A stretch of DNA of 64,000 nucleotides from Acidobacteriota bacterium (GTDB taxonomy: Bacteria > Acidobacteriota > Terriglobia > UBA7540), in the NCBI GenBank assembly GCA_004298155.1, contig SCRD01000007.1, positions 248,001 through 312,000 of the forward strand. The letters are read 5' to 3'. Of the stretch, positions 27,553-35,855 are shown one piece after another; the stretch's first letter is position 1; the number at the start of each line of letters is the position of its first letter. Both the position numbers and the translations under genes were made by a program. The notes beneath the pieces are model-generated. The model did no database searches. It was not told the origin of the DNA and saw nothing but the letters and a program-made list of their open reading frames with translations.

Positions 27553-27573
27553 TTATGAATTATGAATTATGAA
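27553..27573 (+). repeat. 7-base tandem repeat TTATGAA x3
   Basis: Three perfect units; compare the heptamer tract at 20324-20351. Confidence 0.7.
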
Positions 27574-27609
27574 GGACGGACCGTGGAACAGACCGCACGC
27601 GGTGCGGGC

Positions 27610-27629
27610 GGCACGAGTGAACTCATGCC
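27610..27629. repeat. GGCACGAG hairpin, copy 2
   Basis: GGCACGAG-TGAA-CTCATGCC, one mismatch from copy 1 at 23799-23818. Confidence 0.65.
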
Positions 27630-27655
27630 CTTTCCCTAACAAATCCCTAATCAGC

Positions 27656-27718
27656 GATGGCGCGGTAAACGCGCCGCTACGGCAAGCAAGAACCGCAGGC
27701 CACAAGGGCCTGCGCTAC
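27656..27718. repeat. Composite hairpin repeat, copy 3 (middle module missing)
   Basis: GGCGCG-GTAAA-CGCGCC-GCTAC followed by GCAGGCC-ACAAG-GGCCTGC and CGCTAC. It sits just beyond the end of the second ADOP gene, as copy 1 does for the first. Confidence 0.75.
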
Positions 27719-27736
27719 TTACCACTAACACTATCC

Positions 27737-30262
27737 TTACTCATAGCGCAACGCCACCATGGGGTCCACATTGGCGGCGCGGCGGGCGGGGAAGTAACAC
27801 GCCAGCAGAGCCACGACGATCAGAATCAGCGATACCGCCACGAACGTGAGCGGATCAGTTGACTTCACGCCATAAAGCAGACCCGCAAGGAACCGCGTAA
27901 GCGCGAGCCCTCCGGCGATGCCGAGTGCAACGCCGACCAGCGCCAGCCTGAGCCCCTGGCCAACGACCATGCTTAGGACGTCCCGTTTCTCCGCACCCAA
28001 CGCCATACGGATACCAACTTCGCGAGTTCGCTGCGACACCGAATAGGACATCACCGCGTAAAGGCCGATAATGCCGAGCAGCAGGGCCATGACGCCTGCC
28101 AGCCCCAACATCACGAGCGTAAAGGAAGTGCGCGCTATTGACCTTCGGCAATAGTATTCAAGCGTATGGACCTCGGCCAATGGAAGATTGGAGTCCACTG
28201 ACCACACGGCCCTCTGGACCTCGTTCATCAAAGCTTGCGAGCCCGCGCGTGGGCTGCGAACGGAGAAGGATACATAGCGGCGCACATTGACCTTATCGCC
28301 CTCGAAGCGGTCCATCAGCAAGGGCCAGTATACCAACTCAGTTGCGTCCTTATCGATGCCGTCGTCGCGTACGTCCCCAACAACTCCGACCACCTCGCGC
28401 CAATCTTCCTTCGTGCTCACCCGGATCTGTTTGCCAAGGGCGCTCAAGGGGTCGTGCCAGTATTCGCGCGCTAATTTCTCAGAAACGATGGCCACTGGAT
28501 GCATGTCGTAAAGGTCGCTCCAGGTGAAATCGCGTCCGGCGACAAACGGAGTACCCAAAGTCTTGAAATAGCCCGGCGCGACGAACTCAAAAACGCGGAG
28601 TGGGAGCTTGCCAGGTGAGTAGGCGTGGTCTTTTGCGAAGACCGGATCGCTCCAATGATTCCCGTCCATGGGGACTGACTTGGAAACGGCGGCCGAGGAG
28701 ACGCCCGGAATGGCTTCGATTTTATGCAGGATCCCCTCTTGCATGTGAACGACCCGCTCCGGCTCCTTAACCTCGTTTTCGGAGATGTCGATGCGAAACG
28801 TCTGGAGCCCGGAAGGCGCGACGAATCCAGGGTCCACGCGGGACAGGGCGAGGAAGGTGCGAATCATGAGTCCCGAGCTGATCAGTAGAACGAGCGCCAG
28901 CCCCACCTGTGCAATCACAAGCGTGCTGCGCGCGCGATGCCGCTCACGACTCTCGCTCACGGAGCGACCGCCCTCACGGAGGACTGTCCCAAGACGCGCG
29001 CCCGTATATTTCAGGACAGGGACAGAACCGAATAGAAGACTCGCAAGCACCGATGTTCCCAGTGCGAACAGGACGACGGTCCTATCAATGCCGATTTCAC
29101 TGAGCCGAGGCAGGCCAGCCGGCGCCATGGCTACAAGGACCCGCAAGGCCCCATAGGCCAATCCGAGGCCGATCAAGCTGCCGGCCAGGGCCAGAATCAG
29201 ACTCTCAAACAGCAGTTCGGCAGCAATGCGGCCCCGGCTTGCGCCCAGCGCGGCGCGGATGCCGAACTCCTGCTCGCGGCCTTCGGCCCGAACAAGTAAC
29301 AAGTTCGCCACGTTGGCGCAGGCAATGAGCAGCACCAGGCCGATACTGCTCATCAGGACCCACAAGACCTTGCCAACGTCACCCACCACGTCCTGCTTCA
29401 GCGGCCGAACGTTGGGCCCGATGCGGGCGTCTTCAAACAACTTCAGGCTGAAGCCCGGCGGCGGTGGAAAACTTCTCAGCATGATTGGGATCATGCGCGC
29501 CACGTCTGCGTTGGCCTGGGCCAGCGTGACACCCGGCTTGAGCCTGGCGATGGCCTCATAACTGAATTGTCCAAGGAACGTTTTGGCGCGGTCGAACTTC
29601 AAGGGCAGGATCATGGCAATGCCGGACCAATCGAGGAAATGAAATTGCTGCGGCAGCACTCCGATGATCTGCCGCGGCTTTCCGTCCAAAGTAATACTTT
29701 TTCCGACTACTGAGCGGTCGCCGCCCCATTTGCGAATCCAGTAGCCGTAGGTCAGCATGACTGTTTCCGGACTGCCAGATAAATCGTCCGCGCGCGTGAA
29801 TGACCGTCCGAGCATGGGCGTTACGCCGAGGATGGGAAACAATCCGTCGGTCACGGCCAGGGCCTGCACGTGCTCTGGTTGAGCCACGCCGGTAACATTT
29901 ACCGAATCGCCCTGGTAGATACCGATGTCCTCAAACGTGCGACTCTGCTCGCGATAAATAAAGTAGGTCCCTGGCGACGCATCGAGGTCCGTAATATTGA
30001 TCCCAGGGGCCGTTTGCCAGACACCGACAAGCCGGTCCGGATGCGGATACGGCAGAGGTTTGAGGAGGACCCCGTCGACCACGCTAAAAATCGCCGTGCT
30101 TGCACCAATCCCCACCGCGAGTGTAAGTACGGCAACCACTGTGAATCCGGGGTTGCGGCAAAGCTGCCTCAAACCGTAGCGGAGGTCCTGCCCCAGCGTT
30201 TCGAGGAAGAGAAACGTCCGCAGGTTGCGGTTGGATTCGCTGGTTCGAGGTTGGCTGGGCAT
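27737..30262 (-). CDS. ADOP-family ABC permease without prefix domain
   Basis: 841 residues from the ATG at 30262. It begins almost at once with GQDLRYGLRQLCRNPGFTVVAVLTLAVGIGASTAIFS, so it lacks the roughly 80-residue prefix domain of the other ADOP. Then come two MacB-like periplasmic domains and two FtsX cores, ending PARRAANVDPMVALRYE. The start lies 7 bases after the DUF4097-type gene stop, a coupled pair. The open frame extends 198 bases upstream into that gene without a good start. Role unknown. Confidence 0.88.
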   Translation of the reverse strand: MPSQPRTSESNRNLRTFLFLETLGQDLRYGLRQLCRNPGFTVVAVLTLAVGIGASTAIFSVVDGVLLKPLPYPHPDRLVGVWQTAPGINITDLDASPGTYFIYREQSRTFEDIGIYQGDSVNVTGVAQPEHVQALAVTDGLFPILGVTPMLGRSFTRADDLSGSPETVMLTYGYWIRKWGGDRSVVGKSITLDGKPRQIIGVLPQQFHFLDWSGIAMILPLKFDRAKTFLGQFSYEAIARLKPGVTLAQANADVARMIPIMLRSFPPPPGFSLKLFEDARIGPNVRPLKQDVVGDVGKVLWVLMSSIGLVLLIACANVANLLLVRAEGREQEFGIRAALGASRGRIAAELLFESLILALAGSLIGLGLAYGALRVLVAMAPAGLPRLSEIGIDRTVVLFALGTSVLASLLFGSVPVLKYTGARLGTVLREGGRSVSESRERHRARSTLVIAQVGLALVLLISSGLMIRTFLALSRVDPGFVAPSGLQTFRIDISENEVKEPERVVHMQEGILHKIEAIPGVSSAAVSKSVPMDGNHWSDPVFAKDHAYSPGKLPLRVFEFVAPGYFKTLGTPFVAGRDFTWSDLYDMHPVAIVSEKLAREYWHDPLSALGKQIRVSTKEDWREVVGVVGDVRDDGIDKDATELVYWPLLMDRFEGDKVNVRRYVSFSVRSPRAGSQALMNEVQRAVWSVDSNLPLAEVHTLEYYCRRSIARTSFTLVMLGLAGVMALLLGIIGLYAVMSYSVSQRTREVGIRMALGAEKRDVLSMVVGQGLRLALVGVALGIAGGLALTRFLAGLLYGVKSTDPLTFVAVSLILIVVALLACYFPARRAANVDPMVALRYE

Positions 30263-30269
30263 ATACCAC

Positions 30270-31157
30270 TCAGTTCGATGCAATGCGGATGGAGCCGCCG
30301 CTGGTGTGAAGAAGAAGCGTTTGCCCGCCCGAGCCGAGCGTGCCGTGCACCTTTGAATGCGATATCGTGCCCTGCACGCGCAAGGGCATATCGGTCGAGA
30401 CAGAGCCTCCTGAAGTCGAAGCGTCGATGTCGAGGTTCGCTGCGGGATCGAGGCTGGCATGGATCGAACCGCCGGATGTTGTGAGTTCGCCTCCCTGGTT
30501 GTTGCCGCGCGCGAACGCTGCCTGAATTGAGCCTCCCGAGGTGTGGGCGATCGCGCGTCCCGTTACGCCGTCAACATGGATCGGCCCCCCGCTGGTCCCC
30601 GCCTGCAACGACCCGTTCAAAGAATTCACGGTGATACCGCCGCCCGAGGTCCCCAGGTCGGCGTTGCCCGTCACATCCCGGACGTTGATCGAACCGCCTG
30701 AAGTATGGGCCACGAGATTGCCTCGAACCTCCGAAGCGTCGATCGAGCCTCCCGAAGTGCGCAGGTCCTGTTCGCCTTGAAGCGATGTAACCTTGACCGA
30801 CCCGCCGCTGGTTTTGATGCTGAGGCCCGTCTGCGACGGCACCGTTACATCAAAGTGCAGATTCACATTCGAGAACCATTGGAGCGTCTTCTTCCTCGCG
30901 GTGACCTGCGCCAGGCCATTACTTGAATTGAAATCGAAGTTGAACAATGACTGTAAATCGTCACGGTTCGACGTGATGACGATTCTGGCGTCCGAAGCGT
31001 TCGACCCCGTCACGGTAACGCTGCCCGAGTCCGTTTGCAGGACAAATTTTCCTCCCGGAGCCAAGGTCAATGTCTTTTCAATCCGCGAATCGGCGAACGC
31101 CGCAACGCTGATTACCATGAGGGCAACCATCAGCAAGCCCATTCTTCTAGTTTTCAT
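30270..31157 (-). CDS. Exported TSGGS-repeat protein (DUF4097-like)
   Basis: 295 residues. A signal peptide ends near AAFA (about residue 22). From residue 112 on, the motif TSGGS/TSGGG recurs about nine times at roughly 18-25-residue steps, each followed by short beta strands, which predicts a right-handed beta-helix or stacked sheet. The family (DUF4097, putative adhesin) has no firm function. The ATG at 31157 is chosen because GGAGG lies 5 bases upstream; the frame also opens at a GTG inside that ribosome site. It is coupled to the downstream ADOP permease. Confidence 0.8.
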   Translation of the reverse strand: MKTRRMGLLMVALMVISVAAFADSRIEKTLTLAPGGKFVLQTDSGSVTVTGSNASDARIVITSNRDDLQSLFNFDFNSSNGLAQVTARKKTLQWFSNVNLHFDVTVPSQTGLSIKTSGGSVKVTSLQGEQDLRTSGGSIDASEVRGNLVAHTSGGSINVRDVTGNADLGTSGGGITVNSLNGSLQAGTSGGPIHVDGVTGRAIAHTSGGSIQAAFARGNNQGGELTTSGGSIHASLDPAANLDIDASTSGGSVSTDMPLRVQGTISHSKVHGTLGSGGQTLLLHTSGGSIRIASN

Positions 31158-31247
31158 AATTTCCTCCACGCCGGCTAAACCTTATTACCTTATTACGGAA
31201 CGGCGGCGGCAAATGTTCTAGAAGATTTTTGAAAAAAAACCTCGCCC

Positions 31248-31350
31248 GTCATTCCGAGGGCGTATATCTTAATCGCCCGAGGAATCTGCTTTGCCTTCTG
31301 TACACACATCAAAAGCAGATTCCTCTCCCGCTTTGCGGGATCGGAATGAC
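31248..31350. repeat. Inverted-repeat intergenic element (103 bases)
   Basis: Outer arms GTCATTCCGA and TCGGAATGAC, inner arms GAGGAATCTGCTTT and AAAGCAGATTCCTC, with a small hairpin in each half (GGGCG...CGCCC and TCCCGC-TTT-GCGGGA). It resembles a miniature element. A diverged single arm lies at 4915-4946. Confidence 0.7.
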
Positions 31351-31397
31351 ATGGATGCAGAGTATTCGCAGGCGGCGCGGAGGCGAACGACACCGGC

Positions 31398-31931
31398 CTA
31401 CGTTTCGTCTTTGCGGGCGGGAGGAGAGGAATGGGCGACCACTTCGACCAGGCCGGCAACGTCGCCCAGGCTGTCGTAGACTGGGGCGAGGATGGAAATC
31501 ACGCCGGGCCTCTGCTTCACCGTAACCCTCTGGCCGGTTTCAAGCACCGTTTTCATGGGCGGAAACAGGTCCTGGCTAATGGCTCCGAATACCCAGAACT
31601 GGCTCAGCTCGCGGGCATTCCGAATCACTACCTGGATTTTATCCGGGTGGCCCGGAATGGGCATCCAGAGGTCCACATCACAGGCAAATGGAGCCAGGCG
31701 TGCCAGGCGGATGAGTGTTTTCTTGATGGCGTTGAACTCGAAGTCGTTTACGTCGTAGTTGTCGCCGGCCAGAAAGCGGTCATGCGGGTCGGTTTTGAAC
31801 ATGTACTCGATGGCGCGCGGGGTGACAATCCGCCGGCAGGCGTCGCCGTCCAGCATCACGCCGGCGACGCGGGCGATGTGGTCGAGCTCCTGCTCGATCT
31901 GCTCCGGGCTGTTGCCTGGATTTTCTGTCAT
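31398..31931 (-). CDS. Cache/PDC-like small protein, function unknown
   Basis: 177 residues from the ATG at 31931, which forms ATGA with the stop of the upstream gene. The first half is charged helix (EQIEQELDHIARVAGVMLDGDACRRIVTPRAIEYMF). The C-terminal half (VTVKQRPGVISILAPVYDSLGDVAGLVEVVAH) has the look of the end of a Cache sensor domain. No membrane segment or output domain is visible. Tight coupling to the Tat-exported hydrolase-like protein suggests a shared job. Confidence 0.6.
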   Translation of the reverse strand: MTENPGNSPEQIEQELDHIARVAGVMLDGDACRRIVTPRAIEYMFKTDPHDRFLAGDNYDVNDFEFNAIKKTLIRLARLAPFACDVDLWMPIPGHPDKIQVVIRNARELSQFWVFGAISQDLFPPMKTVLETGQRVTVKQRPGVISILAPVYDSLGDVAGLVEVVAHSSPPARKDET

Positions 31932-33838
31932 GTGTTTTCCCGCGCAAGCTGCATGATGTATTGCCGTACGCGACTCCATGCCGCAGGATCCAGGTTGGCG
32001 GAAAGCTTGCGCGTGTGTTCGCCCGCGGCTTCCATTTCCGAATCCGTCCATTCATAGGGAGGCTTTTCGGCAAGCGCCGGACGCGGGTCCCACCATGCGT
32101 CCGGCGTTGAGCTGTTGAACCGTTGCGTTGCTTGCGATTTCAGCTTTTCCAGGCTGTGCCGCGACTTGTAGCTGTCAAGCAGCGTCAGTTCCTGCACGGC
32201 GTTACGCTGGATTTTAAGCCGGATGCTCGGGATGGGGTCCTGGAGGCCGAAGCGTTCGCCCGGGTAAACCAGCGTGGTGCCGCCGCCCGTAAAGTTGAAC
32301 CATGGGTCCTTGCCGGGGCTCACAGCCAGCCAGTGCACAAAACCCGTGGCGTCCCACACCCAGGCGCGCAGGGCCAGCTCCGTGATGGCGGATGACGGCT
32401 GGGTCACGAGAGGCGGACCACCGTAATACCACGCAATGTCGCCCCGCTCGCGCAGCATCTTCGGCGCGCCCTTGTACCAGCTCAGGACCCCGCCACTGCA
32501 CGTCCACATGTTGACCACGCCGTTGAGCTCGCGGAACTCCTGCTCCATGTCCCAGCTGACGTCGGCGCGAAAAACGAAACGAACGGGAGTGCCTTCGGGC
32601 AGCGCCTTCTTCAGCAGTCGCCCGTATTCGTGGAAGTAGCTGAGGTCTTTGGGAAAGCGCACCTCATCGCCATCCCACGAGAAGCCCATGTAGCGCTTCT
32701 TATGGTTGAAGAACATTTCAAAATTCGTCCTGGTCCAGCCCTTCTCGCGGAAATGCCTTTCCATTTCACTGACGACATTGACGAATTCGGCCTCATAGCC
32801 CGGCTCGCCCCACCATAGCCAGGAAGCAGGCCATTCAGGGTTGATGGGCAAATAGGCAAACGGGATGGGACTGGGACCGCGGCGCGCTTGCGCAAAGGCG
32901 GAGCCGTCCAGCAACGGCCCGTAGTGCCGGTCGTACAGGTCCCAACTAGCGATGCGCTTCCTGCGCCCTTCGCCTTCAAGTGCCGGCGCGAACTCCGGAG
33001 TGACGCGGCCAGCGTGCCCGTAACCGAGCTGGTGGAAAACGCCGTGGTGCTCGTAAAAAATCCGGTGGTAGGAGTGGACCAGGCGGAAGAGTTCGCCGCT
33101 CTCAAAAAAGTTTCCGCTCGTGGCCCGAACGCGGGCGGGGAATTGCGCCGCGATCCACGAGTCGTCATAAGAGTTGTGGTCCATTGCCACCACATCTTCG
33201 GCGGGAATGACCGCAGGATGCACGCGCAGGCGCAGCCCAAGCGCGTGGCTTTTGCCACCGGCTTCAAGCGTAGCCCGGCCTGTGTATTCGCCCGGCTCGG
33301 CATCTGGCGGGACCCAGACGTCAACCCAGAAGGCCTGCGCGGTCTGGTCGGGGACCTTGTTGTCGGGGTCGGGAAGCTGCGACCGATAAGGCAGAGGCGC
33401 TGGAACAAGGGCGTCCGGGTAGTAGTCGCCGGAGCGTAGAGGGTGGAACCACTCGCGGAACAAGTCAATCTGGATTTTGCCGGCGCGATCGCTCAGATGC
33501 AGGTCGACCTTGTAATCGCCAGGCCGGGCGGTTTGAACAACCAGATGAAACGAGGCATAACCACCCCGCGCGCACTCGAGTGAAAGGCTGGCGCTCTTGT
33601 GGAAGCCATCGGCGGCGGGAGCGGCGCTCCTGTCAGCTCGAACGATGCCTCCAAACGGGTCGGGCCGGATAAACTCCGGCAGGGCCAGGAGGCGCGTCTC
33701 GCCGGCTGGCGAAACATCTTGCGGCTTCGGAGCTTTACCCCAGGCGGGAGCGGCCCTCTCGGTTGCCAAAGCTCCCAAGGCGGTTTGCAGGAACGTCCTG
33801 CGCGTAGGATTTCCGGTTTTTTCCATCGAAGGTTTCAT
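31928..33838 (-). CDS. Tat-exported glycoside-hydrolase-like protein (DUF4091-like)
   Basis: About 636 residues. The N-terminus carries a twin-arginine motif, PTRRTFLQTALGALA, so it is probably exported folded. An N-terminal beta-sandwich (about 70-230) is followed by a barrel-like region rich in aromatic residues (NPEWPASWLWWGEPGYEAEF, FNHKKRYMGFSWDGDE, NVWTCSGG-like NMWTCSGG) and a C-terminal part (WDATGFVHWLAVSPGKDPWF, YPGERFGLQDPIPSIRLK) typical of DUF4091 proteins, which are suspected sugar-cleaving enzymes. The start (33838 or 33826) is uncertain as neither has a clear ribosome site. Confidence 0.7.
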   Translation of the reverse strand: MKPSMEKTGNPTRRTFLQTALGALATERAAPAWGKAPKPQDVSPAGETRLLALPEFIRPDPFGGIVRADRSAAPAADGFHKSASLSLECARGGYASFHLVVQTARPGDYKVDLHLSDRAGKIQIDLFREWFHPLRSGDYYPDALVPAPLPYRSQLPDPDNKVPDQTAQAFWVDVWVPPDAEPGEYTGRATLEAGGKSHALGLRLRVHPAVIPAEDVVAMDHNSYDDSWIAAQFPARVRATSGNFFESGELFRLVHSYHRIFYEHHGVFHQLGYGHAGRVTPEFAPALEGEGRRKRIASWDLYDRHYGPLLDGSAFAQARRGPSPIPFAYLPINPEWPASWLWWGEPGYEAEFVNVVSEMERHFREKGWTRTNFEMFFNHKKRYMGFSWDGDEVRFPKDLSYFHEYGRLLKKALPEGTPVRFVFRADVSWDMEQEFRELNGVVNMWTCSGGVLSWYKGAPKMLRERGDIAWYYGGPPLVTQPSSAITELALRAWVWDATGFVHWLAVSPGKDPWFNFTGGGTTLVYPGERFGLQDPIPSIRLKIQRNAVQELTLLDSYKSRHSLEKLKSQATQRFNSSTPDAWWDPRPALAEKPPYEWTDSEMEAAGEHTRKLSANLDPAAWSRVRQYIMQLARENT

Positions 33839-34165
33839 GCCCGAAGGCTGCGCGCGAATGCAAGTTCCAGAGCGCGGCAGTGGGAAATCATCTCCGAACT
33901 GCAAAATTAAGTCAACTGCTGGAAGCTTCCTCCAGACTCAGGCAGAGCTTCCATCGGTGTTTCAACTTGCCGGAACTCTTATGACGGGGCTCAACCCGAG
34001 CGCTAAACAGTTTGAAATTGGCTCACGCTGCGCGAGGGGTTTTGGATCGAGTCAGCACGGGGCGAACGATCAAACGCCTATGACCGTAGGAGCCTTGCAC
34101 GCGCAGGTATTTTTGCCCCTTCACTCCGAGTGCCTTCCTGCGTTGAAGGGCGAATCACTTCCTCT
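33839..34165. other. Divergent intergenic region
   Basis: No gene or RNA is recognised. The right end leads into the CRP/FNR-like site at 34166. Confidence 0.5.
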
Positions 34166-34181
34166 TGTGATTTAAGTCACA
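34166..34181. promoter_or_regulatory. CRP/FNR-family binding site
   Basis: TGTGA-TTTAAG-TCACA: perfect 5-base arms with the 6-base spacer of the CRP consensus. The centre is about 41 bases upstream of a start point predicted from TAATAG (34203-34208), the class II activator position. Confidence 0.6.
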
Positions 34182-34202
34182 GCGGCCGGCGACCAGCTTC
34201 AA

Positions 34203-34208
34203 TAATAG
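34203..34208 (+). promoter_or_regulatory. Candidate -10 box of the radical SAM gene
   Basis: TAATAG, with no recognisable -35, as expected when an activator covers that position. Confidence 0.35.
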
Positions 34209-34255
34209 TGGGAAGCGCAGGACCAGGTCCGCTCACGCTTGAACAGGGGGCCGCG

Positions 34256-35578
34256 ATGGCGACGAACGTCAAATCCAGGGAATATCATCGAGAGCCGATA
34301 CCTTACGTTGAAAACCCCGCGCCCAGGCAGGATACTTTTGTGCCCACCGGTCCGCTCAACCCCTGCGAGCTGGAAATAGACCTGTTTTGTAAAGGTATTC
34401 GAGTGGATGACTCCTGCACGCTGGGCGAGGTGGGGCGTCCGCTGGTGCGAACGCGGGCAGGGCTGGGAAGCGGGCTGGAAGTGATCATCCCCGGTCCGCT
34501 TAAAGACATCTGGGCCAATATTCCTGTCGAGGAAGAGTTTGCGCAGAAGTCCTGCTACCGGATTGTTCGGGACGGCGACGACTTTGAAATCATCGACAAT
34601 CGACAGGGCATCAGCTATCCGGTGAGGCTTTCGCCGGAAGTGCCCTGGTACGCCCGCAAAACGTCACGCGGCATCCAGATGCAGCGTATCGGCGTCTTGC
34701 AGGGGACCTATCTCGGAATCTATATTTCGAATTCCTGCGGCTTCTGGTATCACTCGCCGGCTCTCAACTGCAAGTTCTGCACCACGGGACTGAACGTGGG
34801 CGTGAACGAGGTGGAGCTGAAAGACGTGGAGGACGTTGTCGAGGTAGCGAGGGCGGCGAAAGAGGAGTCGGGCGTCACGTTCTTCCATTTCAACTCCGGC
34901 TACCAGACCAATCGTGACCTCGACCGGGCCGCGCCCTACGTGAAGGCCGTGAAGTCGCGCGTAGGCGGATTGATTGGCGTACAGTTGACGCCCACCCGCG
35001 ACCTTTGGAAGTACGATCGGCTAATCGACCTGGGCGCTGACCACTTCAGTTTCTGTTATGAGTTCCAGAATCCGGAGTTCTTTGCAAAGCTCTGCCCGGG
35101 CAAAGAGAAACTGATCGGCCAGAAGACGTTCTTCCAGGCGCTCGAATACACCTCGAAGAAACTCGGGAAAGGCGCCTGCTCCGGAGAAATCATCGCCGGC
35201 ATCGAGCCCATCGAAGACACGATGGCCGGGATTGACATGATCGCTGGAATGGGGGCGTTCCCCACGGTCTGCATTTTCCGCCCCACCATCGGGTCTGACA
35301 TGGAAAGCTGGTCATCGCCCCGTTACGAAGACATGATTGTGGTCTATCGCCACCTCTATGAGGCGTGCAGGAAGCACGGTATTCCCATGGATGTGACGCC
35401 CAACATCGAGGTCAGCCTGGTTGTCCAGCCCGGTGATACTCGTTACCTGGCAGACTCAGGCCTCGCGACGACGCTCTACGACATCAAGCTGAGCCTGCTG
35501 AAGAAAGCGGCGCGCCCGTACTTCTGGTGGGCCATGCGTCCAAAGAACATCAAAGCTTCTGAAATCCTGAGCGCGTGA
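34256..35578 (+). CDS. Radical SAM-like protein with CX10CX2C motif, function unknown
   Basis: 440 residues. Residues 1-155 form an N-terminal region I do not recognise. Then YISNSCGFWYHSPALNCKFC gives Cys161, Cys172 and Cys175, a CX10CX2C cluster motif instead of the usual CX3CX2C. The rest reads like a radical SAM barrel: THFFHFNSG-like FFHFNSGYQTN, VGGLIGVQLTPT, LGADHFSFCYEF, EIIAGIEPIEDTMAGIDMIAGMG. Such enzymes cleave S-adenosylmethionine to make radicals. ATG follows AGGGGG by 6 bases. The gene stands alone behind a CRP-like site, so induction by starvation, low oxygen or nitrosative signals is possible. Confidence 0.75.
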   Translation: MATNVKSREYHREPIPYVENPAPRQDTFVPTGPLNPCELEIDLFCKGIRVDDSCTLGEVGRPLVRTRAGLGSGLEVIIPGPLKDIWANIPVEEEFAQKSCYRIVRDGDDFEIIDNRQGISYPVRLSPEVPWYARKTSRGIQMQRIGVLQGTYLGIYISNSCGFWYHSPALNCKFCTTGLNVGVNEVELKDVEDVVEVARAAKEESGVTFFHFNSGYQTNRDLDRAAPYVKAVKSRVGGLIGVQLTPTRDLWKYDRLIDLGADHFSFCYEFQNPEFFAKLCPGKEKLIGQKTFFQALEYTSKKLGKGACSGEIIAGIEPIEDTMAGIDMIAGMGAFPTVCIFRPTIGSDMESWSSPRYEDMIVVYRHLYEACRKHGIPMDVTPNIEVSLVVQPGDTRYLADSGLATTLYDIKLSLLKKAARPYFWWAMRPKNIKASEILSA

Positions 35579-35643
35579 TTGGCGTTCGGCCATACGCCAG
35601 CCGATTTCTTGAACCCGTTAATGCACGGGTGGCGCTGTGCTGG

Positions 35644-35727
35644 GCTCGGCGTGCCGAGCGGAAACTCATGCGGACCTTCTGGTGGGCCGCCATAACAATC
35701 GGCGATGGCTGGCCAGGGCCATCGCCG
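35644..35727. repeat. Two strong hairpins between convergent genes
   Basis: GCTCGGC-GT-GCCGAGC (35644-35659) and CGGCGATGGC-(8)-GCCATCGCCG (35700-35727, 10-base stem). They lie between the ends of the radical SAM and NarL-type genes and may stop transcription from both sides, though no T tract follows. Confidence 0.5.
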
Positions 35728-35855
35728 GTATCCGGAAAGGTAGCGTAAGGATGGAAAGGAAGATGCCTTTAGCCTGTACGGATAGACACAGCTTCCGCAC
35801 AGGGGATTGATTTGTCTATGGTGATGGCTGGCTGATCGTGCAGCCGGGTCTCATA

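Larger units (their letters stand above)
27459..27736. other. Repeat-bearing spacer between padR and ADOP 3' end
   Basis: No gene is seen. It holds TTATGAA x3 (27553-27573), a GGCACGAG hairpin (27610-27629) and a composite repeat (27656-27718). Confidence 0.65.

Noticed and set aside
20491-27718. CRISPR array
   Set aside because: The repeats are few, unevenly spaced, internally palindromic and carry no spacers or cas genes.
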